NCBI GenBank assembly: GCA_900555045.1
Contig: USJW01000132.1
Location: 1-13,152 of the forward strand
From: an uncultured Clostridium sp.
GTDB lineage: Bacteria; Bacillota; Clostridia; Lachnospirales; Lachnospiraceae
DNA: 13,152 nt
Reading direction: 5' to 3'
In this document: one piece after another, positions 1 through 6,836 of the stretch
How positions within the stretch are numbered: the first letter of the stretch is position 1
How the letters are laid out: every line of letters begins with the position of its first letter
Translations under genes and position numbers: made by a program
The notes under the pieces: generated by a model
Databases searched by the model: none
What the model saw: only the letters and a program-made list of their open reading frames with translations
What the model was told of the DNA's origin: nothing

Positions 1-39
1 ATGATTTTGCAGAATTTTTGCAGAATGGAGGTCATTACA

Positions 40-1362
40 GTGCTATTAGAATTTCGAGTAACCAACTACAAATCATTTAAGGACGAGCTGATTTTTTCGC
101 TGATCCCAGCCCCGAAGCAAAAGGGACTGGATTACAGTGTCCTGTCGGAGAATGCGGGCAAGAAGAACTACAAAGGCCTCTGCTCTGCCGTAATTTACGG
201 GCCAAATGCTTCCGGAAAGACCAATATTGTCGGGGCAATGGATACCTTCAAATCGATTATTCTGCGCGGGAATATCCGCAATGCTGAAGACAAGAGTCTC
301 CCCAATGCTGCCGCTACGGCCTTGGAACTTATTCCAAACAATACAGCTGTTCCCCCCGCGCCGGTGACATTTGCGATTAAATTTATAACCGATGGTGTTC
401 TGGTGGATTATTCTTTTTCAGCCGACCTGGGGGCTTTTCTGGATGTCAATCATCACCGAACACTCTTGTCCGAAAGCCTGTCCATTAATGGCTCCAAAAT
501 TTTCTCGCGAAATGGCGGCCTGACCATTCACGATTTAAGAGAGATCCGTGAACTGCTGGTCAACGCGTTCGAGCAAAATGCAGACAGCGCCATCGCGCTT
601 GCCGCAAGCAACCTCAACGACGAAGAATTGTTTTTGATGAACGGTTTTAAGACCATGTTCAGCGCCAAACTGGTGGCAATGATTACCAACTGGCTGGATA
701 ATCAGTTTATGGTGATTTACCGGGCGGACTCCATGCAGCTCATCCGCAAATTCAGTGATCCAAAGAAAAAGTCCGTGTATGTAGAAAAAACATTGAATGA
801 AGCCGCCGCCATCTTTGGAATCAACTCCAACGCGCTGGGCTATGTGGTTGAGGATGACAGCAACGAAGCAAAGCTGTGCTCTATTTTTAATACGGAGCAA
901 AAAAAGATGGCGATTCCGGCAGAACTCTTTGAATCCTACGGAACAATCCGTTTTATCAATATGTTTCCGCTGGTGGTCAATGCCCTTTTAAACGGAGGGA
1001 CTCTGGTGGTAGATGAATTTGATGCCTCTATCCATCCGATGGCGCTGATCAACATCGTAAGTATTTTTCACAATGATGATATCAATATTCATCACGCTCA
1101 ACTAATCTTCAACACGCACAACCCTATTTTTCTGAACGGCAACCTGTTCCGCCGGGATGAAATCAAATTTGTCGAGCGCGATGAGCAAACCCACTTGAGC
1201 ACCCACTATGCGCTCTCTGACTTTGGCACCACAGGCAAAAATGGGGTTCGGATGAATGAAGATTATATGAAAAACTATTTCGTGGACCGCTACGGAGCGA
1301 TTGTAGATATTGATTTTGCACCTATTTTTGAGAAACTGCTGAATCGGGGAAATGAGGTGTGA
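40..1362 (+). CDS. AAA/ABC-type ATPase of the RloA/AbiLi/OLD-like group
   Basis: Probable ATPase subunit of a two-gene defence module. Counting from the GTG at 40, the Walker A motif GPNASGKT lies at residues 54-61, directly after the N-terminal beta strands that begin LLEFRVTNYKSF, as is typical of AAA_15/AAA_21 ATPases. An ABC-signature-like ESYGT lies near residue 298, Walker B LVVDEFD at 322-328 and an IFNTHNP switch-histidine segment near 356. About 440 aa matches RloA/AbiLi-type proteins. The GTG start is chosen because GGAGG at 27-31 sits 8 nt upstream; in-frame ATGs at 1 and 25 have no ribosome binding site visible. The rloB-like gene follows 4 nt after the stop, so the two are co-translated. 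Base composition is clearly more AT-rich than the rest of the window, suggesting acquisition. The family is known for phage-triggered abortive infection; that this copy does so is inferred. The promoter lies before the window. Confidence 0.85.
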   Translation: MLLEFRVTNYKSFKDELIFSLIPAPKQKGLDYSVLSENAGKKNYKGLCSAVIYGPNASGKTNIVGAMDTFKSIILRGNIRNAEDKSLPNAAATALELIPNNTAVPPAPVTFAIKFITDGVLVDYSFSADLGAFLDVNHHRTLLSESLSINGSKIFSRNGGLTIHDLREIRELLVNAFEQNADSAIALAASNLNDEELFLMNGFKTMFSAKLVAMITNWLDNQFMVIYRADSMQLIRKFSDPKKKSVYVEKTLNEAAAIFGINSNALGYVVEDDSNEAKLCSIFNTEQKKMAIPAELFESYGTIRFINMFPLVVNALLNGGTLVVDEFDASIHPMALINIVSIFHNDDINIHHAQLIFNTHNPIFLNGNLFRRDEIKFVERDEQTHLSTHYALSDFGTTGKNGVRMNEDYMKNYFVDRYGAIVDIDFAPIFEKLLNRGNEV

Positions 1363-1366
1363 AGCC

Positions 1367-2020
1367 ATGCGCAAGGAAAACCGAACCTACTACTTTTCTG
1401 TGGAGGGAGAGACCGAAAAATGGTATCTGGATTGGCTTCAGAAGATGATCAACGCTTGTCCGGATGCAAAATACACGGTAAAGCTGGACAGTAAAATTGA
1501 AAAGGACCCCTTGGCCCGCGCAAAAAAGATCACCATATTGAGCAAAACAGAAATCACCCATGTGTTCGACCGGGAAAGTGAGGACGTCATACACGATAAA
1601 CAGTTTCAAACCACTCTGGACCGGATGAAGATGGCGCAGGAAATAGGAAAGAATATCAAATATTCGCTAGGCTACAGCAATTTTACATTCGAACTTTGGA
1701 TAATTCTTCACAAAACTGACTGCAATGGCACATTGGCTCACCGCCGTCAGTATCTCGGCCCTCTCAACCGGGCGTATGGGGAGCAGTTTGAAAAACTCGA
1801 TCAGTATAAGCATGAGGACCATTTTAAAAGATTGCTTAGTAAATTGACCTTGGAGGATGTCCGCCAGGCGATCCGGCGCTCCAAAAACATCATGCAACGA
1901 AACCAAAATTCCGGCTGTGTCCTGCAGCAATATAAAGGCTACAAATACTACAGAGAAAACCCATCACTCTCTCTTTGGGAGCAGATTGAAAAAATCCTTC
2001 GTGAGTGCAAGCTTCTGTGA
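1367..2020 (+). CDS. rloB: RloB-family protein, putative TOPRIM-like nuclease partner
   Basis: Effector-like partner of the upstream ATPase. From the ATG at 1367 (217 aa) it shows the RloB-family order of motifs: YYFSVEGETEKWYL with the acidic EGE at residues 13-15, VFDRESED with D68, E70 and D73 (equivalent to the acidic TOPRIM DxD strand), and SNFTFELWIILHK around 105-116, matching the family's SNPxFELWLLLH signature. Length is usual for RloB. ATG 1367 is preferred over the in-frame ATG at 1352 because GAGGTG at 1354-1359 is 7 nt upstream; the gene then starts 4 nt after the ATPase stop. RloB/AbiLii-type proteins occur next to AAA ATPases in abortive infection and restriction-linked loci. 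Nuclease activity, and cutting of host RNA or DNA on ATPase release, is inference by analogy with PARIS and OLD systems. Composition is AT-rich like its partner. Confidence 0.85.
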   Translation: MRKENRTYYFSVEGETEKWYLDWLQKMINACPDAKYTVKLDSKIEKDPLARAKKITILSKTEITHVFDRESEDVIHDKQFQTTLDRMKMAQEIGKNIKYSLGYSNFTFELWIILHKTDCNGTLAHRRQYLGPLNRAYGEQFEKLDQYKHEDHFKRLLSKLTLEDVRQAIRRSKNIMQRNQNSGCVLQQYKGYKYYRENPSLSLWEQIEKILRECKLL

Positions 2021-2036
2021 CATATGACAGTGAATG

Positions 2037-2088
2037 AAAAAAACGGATAGGACCGCCACTTAATGTGAAGGCCATATCCGTTTTTTTT
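2037..2088. terminator. Bidirectional rho-independent terminator between rloB and the MATE gene
   Basis: An A-tract plus ACGGATA arm (2037-2049) pairs with TATCCGT plus a T-tract (2074-2086). GGACC/GGCC-like bases extend the stem with a mismatch, and the loop is centred near 2062. The run of eight Ts at 2081-2088 serves the plus-strand rloB transcript, and the A-run at 2037-2043 serves the minus-strand transcript ending with the MATE gene. The position exactly between two convergent stop codons fits shared termination. Confidence 0.85.
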
Positions 2089-2101
2089 CTTTTCCTCCCC
2101 C

Positions 2102-3478
2102 CTAAATCAACCTCTTCTCCACCCATTTCCCCGTCAAATACCTCGAAAACGAGATCAGATAGTTGGCCAGCCAGCCCATGGGCACCGCGTACCACACCGC
2201 GGCCACGCCCCAGATGGGCGCAAAGTGGAAGGCGGTGAACACCCGGATGGCCAGGTTCACCAGGTTGGCGATGGTGAACACCACCACGTCCCCGGCGCCC
2301 CGCAGGACGCCGTCCGTGCAGGTCTTAAGCCCGATGAACACGAAGAACCAGCCGATGAAGGACAGATACCCCACGCCCGTCGTGTAGGCCGCTGAGGTGT
2401 TGTCCCCCTTTAGGAAGCTGGAGATGATGGGGCCGTGGAACAGCGCCACCACCACGGCGATGGCCACTGCAAACCCGATCACGATCCGGTAGCTGGCGCG
2501 GTAGCCCTCCTTCACCCGCTCCGTCTGGCCCGCGCCGATGTTCTGGGCCGTGAAGGTTCCCACCGCGTTGCCGGTGGCGATCATGGGCACGATGCACAGG
2601 GACTCAATCCGGCTTCCCGCGGAGTACCCGGCCAGGGCCGCGGAGCCGAAGCTGTTCACCACAGACTGCACCAGCAGCATGCCGATGGAGACGATGGACT
2701 GCTGCAAAATGGACGGCACCGCCACCTTGGTTCCCCCGCGGAGCATCTGCGTGTCATAGAACGCAAAGTGCTCCTGCTCCGCCCGCTCCGAGCGGTAGCC
2801 TTTCAGCTTCCGCATGAGAAGCCCGAAGGAGATGCACGCGGAGACGCCCTGGGCCACAACCGTGGCGATGGCCACGCCGTCCACGCCCATGCCGAGCGCG
2901 GTCACGGACAGGATGTCCAGGACCACGTTCAGGACGGACGAAAAGATCAGCAGGTAGAGCGGCGTGCGGGAATCCCCCATGGCGTTGAAGATCGCCGCCA
3001 GCACGTTGTACATGAACAGAAACGGCATGCCCAGGAAATAGATTCCCAGGTACAGCTTGGCCTGGTCCATAATGTTGGCCGGGGTGTTGAGCCGCTGTAA
3101 AATCGCCCCGTTGTAGTAGAACCCGAAGCCCCCCAAAAGCAGGCTGAGCACCAAAAAGGAGATCAGCGCCGTGGAGATGGAGGTCTTCATCTTTCCGTAA
3201 TTTTTCGCTCCCAGATACTGGGAGGTGAGCACCGAGGCGCCGTTTCCGCCGCCGATGGCGATCATGATAAACACATTGGTGAGGGCGTAGGAGGCGCCCA
3301 CCGCGGCCAGCGCGTCCTCGCCCACAAAGTTTCCAACAATCATGGAATCCGCCATGTTGTAAAATTGCTGGAACAGATTCCCCAGAATCATCGGCAATGC
3401 AAATAAGAGCAAGTTTTTTCCCGGGCTGCCGTTTAATAAGTCAATCTGCCTTTTTGCCCTTGTCTGTGCCACTGTCAT
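2102..3478 (-). CDS. MATE family multidrug/cation antiporter
   Basis: Integral membrane exporter that couples efflux of organic cations or drugs to Na+ or H+ entry; the substrate cannot be told. The 458-aa protein has the expected size and a pattern of about 12 hydrophobic segments in two MatE halves. The first half opens with the characteristic LLLFALPMILGNLFQQFYNM then ADSMIVGNFVGEDALAAVGAS, and the second contains TGNAVGTFTAQNIGAGQTERV. The ATG is preceded on the minus strand by a purine-rich GAAGAGGGAAAG. It begins 35 nt downstream of the pepF stop and is probably the last gene of an lrgA-lrgB-pepF-MATE unit ending at the bidirectional terminator. It is GC-rich like the chromosomal backbone. 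The family is certain; a role in resistance is not shown. Confidence 0.93.
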   Translation of the reverse strand: MTVAQTRAKRQIDLLNGSPGKNLLLFALPMILGNLFQQFYNMADSMIVGNFVGEDALAAVGASYALTNVFIMIAIGGGNGASVLTSQYLGAKNYGKMKTSISTALISFLVLSLLLGGFGFYYNGAILQRLNTPANIMDQAKLYLGIYFLGMPFLFMYNVLAAIFNAMGDSRTPLYLLIFSSVLNVVLDILSVTALGMGVDGVAIATVVAQGVSACISFGLLMRKLKGYRSERAEQEHFAFYDTQMLRGGTKVAVPSILQQSIVSIGMLLVQSVVNSFGSAALAGYSAGSRIESLCIVPMIATGNAVGTFTAQNIGAGQTERVKEGYRASYRIVIGFAVAIAVVVALFHGPIISSFLKGDNTSAAYTTGVGYLSFIGWFFVFIGLKTCTDGVLRGAGDVVVFTIANLVNLAIRVFTAFHFAPIWGVAAVWYAVPMGWLANYLISFSRYLTGKWVEKRLI

Positions 3479-3513
3479 TTGTCTTTCCCTCTTCTCTTCT
3501 CACACATTAAATA

Positions 3514-5295
3514 TCAAAGACCTGCAAATTCATCCACAAGTCCGCCGAAGACCTTTAAGGCCTCCTCCACCGGCTTTGTGGTGGACATATCCACCCCGCA
3601 GAGCTTTAACAGGTCGATGGGCGTCATGGAGCAGCCGCCCTTTAAGAACGCCCGGTACCCGCGAAGCGCCTCATCGTCCCCGCTTAGGATCCGGCTGCTG
3701 ATCGCCACCGCCGCGGAAAAGCCCGTGGCGTACTGGTACACGTAGAATGGGGTGTAGAAGTGCGGGATGCGCTCCCACTCGCAGTCGATCTCCGAGTCCA
3801 CCACCATCTCCGGTCCAAAGTAGTCGACGTTTAGCTGGTGGTACATGGCCTCCAGAGCACCCGCGGTCAGGGTCTCCCCCTCCTGGGCCTTGCGGTGGGC
3901 CATGTCCTCGAACTCCGCAAACATGGTCTGGCGGTACAGCGTGCCGCGGAAGCTTTCCAGGAAATGGTTGATCAGATAGCGCTTCTCCTGCACGTCGTCC
4001 GTGCGCCCCAGCATGTGGCGGATCAAAAGCGCCTCGTTGCAGGTGGATGCCACCTCAGCCACGAAAATCTTGTACCCGGCGTACATGTAGGGCTGGCTGG
4101 CGTCGGAATAGTAGGAGTGGATGGAGTGACCCATCTCGTGGGCCAGCGTGAACACATCGTTTAGGGTGCCGTGGAAGTTCATCAGCACGTAGGGATGGCT
4201 GCCGTAGACACCCCAGGAATATGCGCCGCTGCGCTTGCCCTCGTTCTCGTACACGTCCACCCAGCGGTTTTCAAAGCCCTCGCGCAAAATCCCCAGGTAC
4301 TCCTCCCCCAGCGGCGCCAGGCCGTCAAGGACGATCTCCTTAGCCTCCTCGTAGGTGTACGTTCTGTCAAACTCGGACACCATGGGCACATACAGGTCGT
4401 ACATGTGGATCTCATCCAGGCCCAGCGTCTCCTTACGCACCTGCACGTAGCGGTGCAGAAGCGGCAGGTTTTTCCGGACCGCAGCCACCAGGTTGTCATA
4501 CACCAGCTCCGGCACCTCGTTCTCCGCCAGGGAGTGCTGGCGGCTGCTGGCGTAGCCCCTGGCCTTGGCGTAAAACACGGCCTGCTTGACGTTTGCGGAG
4601 AACGCGGCGGCCAGCGTGTTCTTAAACTGCCGGTACACGCTGTAGAGGCCCATGAACGCGTCCCGGCGGATCCGGCGGTCCTTATCCTCCATCAGCGCGA
4701 TATAATTTCCGTGGGTGATCTGCACCTCCTCGCCGTTGGCACCGGTGATGGCAGGGAACTTCACATCCGCGTTGTTGAACATGTTGAAAATCTGGGAAGC
4801 CCCCTGGGTGGCGTCGTAGGACTGGGCCAGCAGCTCCTCCATGGCCTCGGGCAGCGTGTGCTCCCGCTTCGCCAGGATCCGCTCAATCAGGCGTCTGTAC
4901 AGGCCGATCCCGTTGTCGGCCTCCATAAACCGCGCCAGCGTATCCGGGGCGATGGACAGAATCTCCGGCACAATGTAGGAGGACCGCTCCGCCGCCTCGA
5001 AGGACAGGGCCTGGGCGCGCCCGAACATCCCCTGGTACTTCTGGTTCCCCGTGTCCTCGTCGGAGCGCATCCGCGCGTACACGTACAGGCGCTCAATATT
5101 TAAGGACATCTCATCGTCGAACTTCAGGCAGGCGAGCAGGGCATCCGCCGAGCTCCCCAGCGTGCCCTTAAAATCGCCATACCCCTTCACCTGGCCGGAG
5201 GTCTCCGCAAAAAGCGCCTCCCATGCAGCGTCGTCCGGCATCATGTCCTCCAGCTTCCATGTATCATTTACATCCACTTCACTGCGTTTTTTCAT
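3514..5295 (-). CDS. pepF: Oligoendopeptidase F (M3 family zinc metallopeptidase)
   Basis: Cytosolic zinc endopeptidase cleaving short peptides. The 593-aa length is usual for PepF, and there is no signal peptide. The M3 catalytic motif HEMGH is at residues 386-390, with zinc ligands H386 and H390, catalytic E387 and the third ligand E414 in FVAEVAST. The family segments SGAYSWGVYGSHPYVLMNF just before the active site and FYVYQYATG near the C-terminus are also present. AAGGAGAG lies about 10 nt upstream of the ATG. The gene sits 33 nt after lrgB and 35 nt before the MATE gene, so co-transcription is likely. The functional link to lrgAB is unclear; peptide recycling during envelope turnover is only a guess. 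All catalytic residues are intact. Confidence 0.95.
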   Translation of the reverse strand: MKKRSEVDVNDTWKLEDMMPDDAAWEALFAETSGQVKGYGDFKGTLGSSADALLACLKFDDEMSLNIERLYVYARMRSDEDTGNQKYQGMFGRAQALSFEAAERSSYIVPEILSIAPDTLARFMEADNGIGLYRRLIERILAKREHTLPEAMEELLAQSYDATQGASQIFNMFNNADVKFPAITGANGEEVQITHGNYIALMEDKDRRIRRDAFMGLYSVYRQFKNTLAAAFSANVKQAVFYAKARGYASSRQHSLAENEVPELVYDNLVAAVRKNLPLLHRYVQVRKETLGLDEIHMYDLYVPMVSEFDRTYTYEEAKEIVLDGLAPLGEEYLGILREGFENRWVDVYENEGKRSGAYSWGVYGSHPYVLMNFHGTLNDVFTLAHEMGHSIHSYYSDASQPYMYAGYKIFVAEVASTCNEALLIRHMLGRTDDVQEKRYLINHFLESFRGTLYRQTMFAEFEDMAHRKAQEGETLTAGALEAMYHQLNVDYFGPEMVVDSEIDCEWERIPHFYTPFYVYQYATGFSAAVAISSRILSGDDEALRGYRAFLKGGCSMTPIDLLKLCGVDMSTTKPVEEALKVFGGLVDEFAGL

Positions 5296-5328
5296 CGATC
5301 ACGCTCTCCTTTCATTGTCCGGCAAATT

Positions 5329-6033
5329 TTAAATCAGGTTCGCCACAAGCGGCACCACCACCACCGTCATCAGACCCGCCACCGCGATGGACAGGCTGCT
5401 CATGGCCCCCTCGATCTCACCCATCTCTAACGCCTTCGCGGTCCCGACCGCGTGGGCACTGGTCCCCATCGCCAGGCCCTTGGCCACCGGGTGGGTGACC
5501 CTTGCCACCTGCAGAATCAGCTCACAGGCCATGTTTCCCAGCACCCCGGTGAGAATGATGCTCATGACCGTCAGGGTCACAATTCCGCCCGCCTCCTCGC
5601 TGACGCCCATACCGATGGCCGTGGTGATGGACTTGGGGAGCAGGGATACATAGTGGATGTGGGAGAGGCCCAGCAGCTTGGACATGATGAGGATGCTGCC
5701 CGCGCTGGTCGCCACACCCGCGAAGATGCTGATCACCACCGCGGCCATGTGCTGGCGCAGAAGGTGCAGCTGCCTGTAGAGAGGGATCGCCAGGCAGACG
5801 GTTGCCGGGGTCAGAAGCCATCCCAAAAAACCGGCACCCTTATTATATGTCTCATAGTCCATTCCTACACTCACAAGACAGCCGATAATCAGAGCCGCGG
5901 ATATCACAAGCGGGTTTAAAATGGCAAGCTTGGTCTTTTTTTTGATCCAGACCGCGAACAGGTAGGTGGCCAGGCTGAGCACCAGCCCGAAATACTGGGA
6001 CTCGCCCAGAATGGTCCTAATTGTCTCCCGCAT
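5329..6033 (-). CDS. lrgB: LrgB/CidB family membrane protein
   Basis: Polytopic membrane protein of the LrgB/CidB/YohK family, partner of LrgA. The family was first linked to control of murein hydrolase activity and cell lysis, and more recently to export or uptake of small organic acids such as pyruvate or glycolate. The 234-aa length is standard. Diagnostic segments are LLPKSITTAIGMGVSEEAGG in the middle and AMGTSAHAVGTAKALEMGE towards the C-terminus, with many hydrophobic helices between. The start ATG overlaps the end of lrgA by 17 nt and has GAGGAGG 9 nt upstream, inside lrgA, so translation is probably coupled. No frameshift or missing motif is seen. The transported substrate cannot be assigned. 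Confidence 0.94.
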   Translation of the reverse strand: MRETIRTILGESQYFGLVLSLATYLFAVWIKKKTKLAILNPLVISAALIIGCLVSVGMDYETYNKGAGFLGWLLTPATVCLAIPLYRQLHLLRQHMAAVVISIFAGVATSAGSILIMSKLLGLSHIHYVSLLPKSITTAIGMGVSEEAGGIVTLTVMSIILTGVLGNMACELILQVARVTHPVAKGLAMGTSAHAVGTAKALEMGEIEGAMSSLSIAVAGLMTVVVVPLVANLI

Positions 6034-6523
6034 CTGTCATGTCCTCCTCTGTCACAGGTTTTCTGTCGGTGGGCGCTACTTCCTCTGGCCGGGTTGAAGT
6101 GGTTTTCTCGGCCCGGGCGGCGGCTTCCCCGGCTCTGTCAGCGGCTTCCCCGGCCCGGGCGCCCGCGCCCGCTCTCCGCTCCTGGAACCGGATCACCGCC
6201 TGGGCGGTGCGCCCGGTGACCGCCATCACCGCCACGGTGGACACCGCGACTATGATGGCAAAGGGCACGAACACTTCCTTAATCTGTTCCGTGTACTCCA
6301 TGAGCCCGACCGTGGCAGGGATGAACATCATGGTCATGGTGTCCATCAGAAAATTTCCCGTCCCCTCCACGCTCTCCAGCCGGACAGCGCCCGTCGCCAG
6401 CGCGCCCAACAGCAAAAAAAGGCCGTACACGCCCGCAGGCACGGGCAGCGGCAGCAGCGAGTGCAGAATCTCCCCCGCCATGGTAAATCCCCAGATAATG
6501 GCAACTTGCTTTACATATCTCAT
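6017..6523 (-). CDS. lrgA: CidA/LrgA family holin-like protein with an extra C-terminal tail
   Basis: Small membrane protein acting with LrgB. From the ATG ending at 6523 (168 aa), residues 1-112 form the canonical LrgA core with four hydrophobic helices and the motif PVPAGVYGLFLLLGAL, followed by MMFIPATVGLMEY. A longer frame begins upstream but adds only arginine-rich sequence without family likeness. This start has AAGGAG about 12 nt upstream and fits the family N-terminus. The leader has a GGGCG-GAAA-CGCCC hairpin (6549-6562) near the ribosome binding site. Residues about 116-168 are a charged, low-complexity Ala/Arg/Glu tail with a duplicated AGEAA[DA]R unit, not found in usual LrgA of about 120 aa. 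It overlaps lrgB by 17 nt and is probably the first gene of the lrgA-lrgB-pepF-MATE unit. Confidence 0.9.
   Translation of the reverse strand: MRYVKQVAIIWGFTMAGEILHSLLPLPVPAGVYGLFLLLGALATGAVRLESVEGTGNFLMDTMTMMFIPATVGLMEYTEQIKEVFVPFAIIVAVSTVAVMAVTGRTAQAVIRFQERRAGAGARAGEAADRAGEAAARAEKTTSTRPEEVAPTDRKPVTEEDMTDAGDN
6140..6154. repeat. Short direct repeat in the lrgA tail
   Basis: A 14-base GC-rich word, GCGGCTTCCCCGGC, occurs at 6120-6133 and again at 6141-6154, a 21-base offset. On the minus strand it encodes the repeated AGEAA[DA]R heptads of the LrgA tail. In-frame duplication could have lengthened the tail. Confidence 0.6.
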
Positions 6524-6587
6524 TTGTCTTTCAATCTCCTTTTTCAGAGGGCGTTTCCGCCCGCACGCGCACCGGCGCGCCGTCCCT

Positions 6588-6616
6588 ATTCTACCACCCA
6601 TGCGCGGCATGTGCAA
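6588..6616 (-). promoter_or_regulatory. Predicted extended -10 promoter for lrgA
   Basis: On the minus strand TTGCAC (6611-6616) is followed after 17 nt by TAGAAT (6588-6593), with TGG directly before it, giving an extended -10 (TGnTAGAAT). The -35 is weak and the -10 matches 5 of 6. Transcription would begin near 6581, leaving a leader of about 58 nt. Confidence 0.5.
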
Positions 6617-6682
6617 GCCCGGTTTTGCAGCAGATTCGGTGGTTTTTATGTGCGGCGGCCAGACGGAGGGCCCATGTTTCCC

Positions 6683-6733
6683 CGCAGAACACCTCGCAGA
6701 ATACCCCCACAGAATATCTCCGCAATGCCCCTC
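6683..6733. repeat. Degenerate 12-13 base tandem repeat
   Basis: Four imperfect units begin with CGCAGAAC (6683), CGCAGAAT (6695), CACAGAAT (6708) and CGCAATG (6721), each followed by a C/T-rich part. The period of 12-13 bases is irregular, so it is not an in-frame coding repeat. It lies upstream of the GNAT promoter. Its function is unknown, and it may simply be a decayed minisatellite. Confidence 0.4.
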
Positions 6734-6760
6734 ATTCCCCCGCCCGCCTCATTTAAAGTC

Positions 6761-6789
6761 TTGCCCGGCTGCACATTTCAGGGTACAAT
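6761..6789 (+). promoter_or_regulatory. Predicted sigma-A type promoter for the GNAT gene
   Basis: TTGCCC (6761-6766) and TACAAT (6784-6789) are separated by exactly 17 nt. The -10 matches 5 of 6 and the -35 matches 4 of 6. The start would fall near 6796, about 40 nt before the ATG at 6837. Confidence 0.6.
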
Positions 6790-6836
6790 GGTAAAATGAT
6801 AAAATGACTACCCCGACCGATGGAGGCGCATGTAAT

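Larger units (their letters stand above)
6524..6836. other. Divergent intergenic region between lrgA and the GNAT gene
   Basis: This 313-base spacer holds divergent promoter candidates (6588-6616 minus, 6761-6789 plus), a small GAAA-loop hairpin near the lrgA ribosome binding site, and a degenerate 12-13 base repeat at 6683-6733. No gene with a credible ribosome binding site or family likeness is seen. Open frames across it on the plus strand are composition-driven. Confidence 0.6.

Noticed and set aside
1..39. Starting the ATPase at ATG 1 or ATG 25
   Set aside because: No ribosome binding site precedes them, whereas GGAGG is well placed for GTG 40, which also gives the family N-terminus. 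The ATG at position 1 may just be where the contig begins.
2435..3100. Long plus-strand open frame opposite the MATE gene
   Set aside because: Its translation is rich in His, Arg and Gly with no family likeness. It is the antisense shadow of a well-conserved GC-rich gene and has no ribosome binding site.
4171..5103. 310-codon plus-strand open frame opposite pepF
   Set aside because: It is antisense to an intact M3 peptidase with all zinc ligands, and its composition (His, Val, Leu, Gln) is typical of antisense frames in GC-rich DNA.
6021..6794. Plus-strand open frame across lrgA and the intergenic region
   Set aside because: It is antisense to lrgA through its first two thirds, has no ribosome binding site and shows no recognisable domain.
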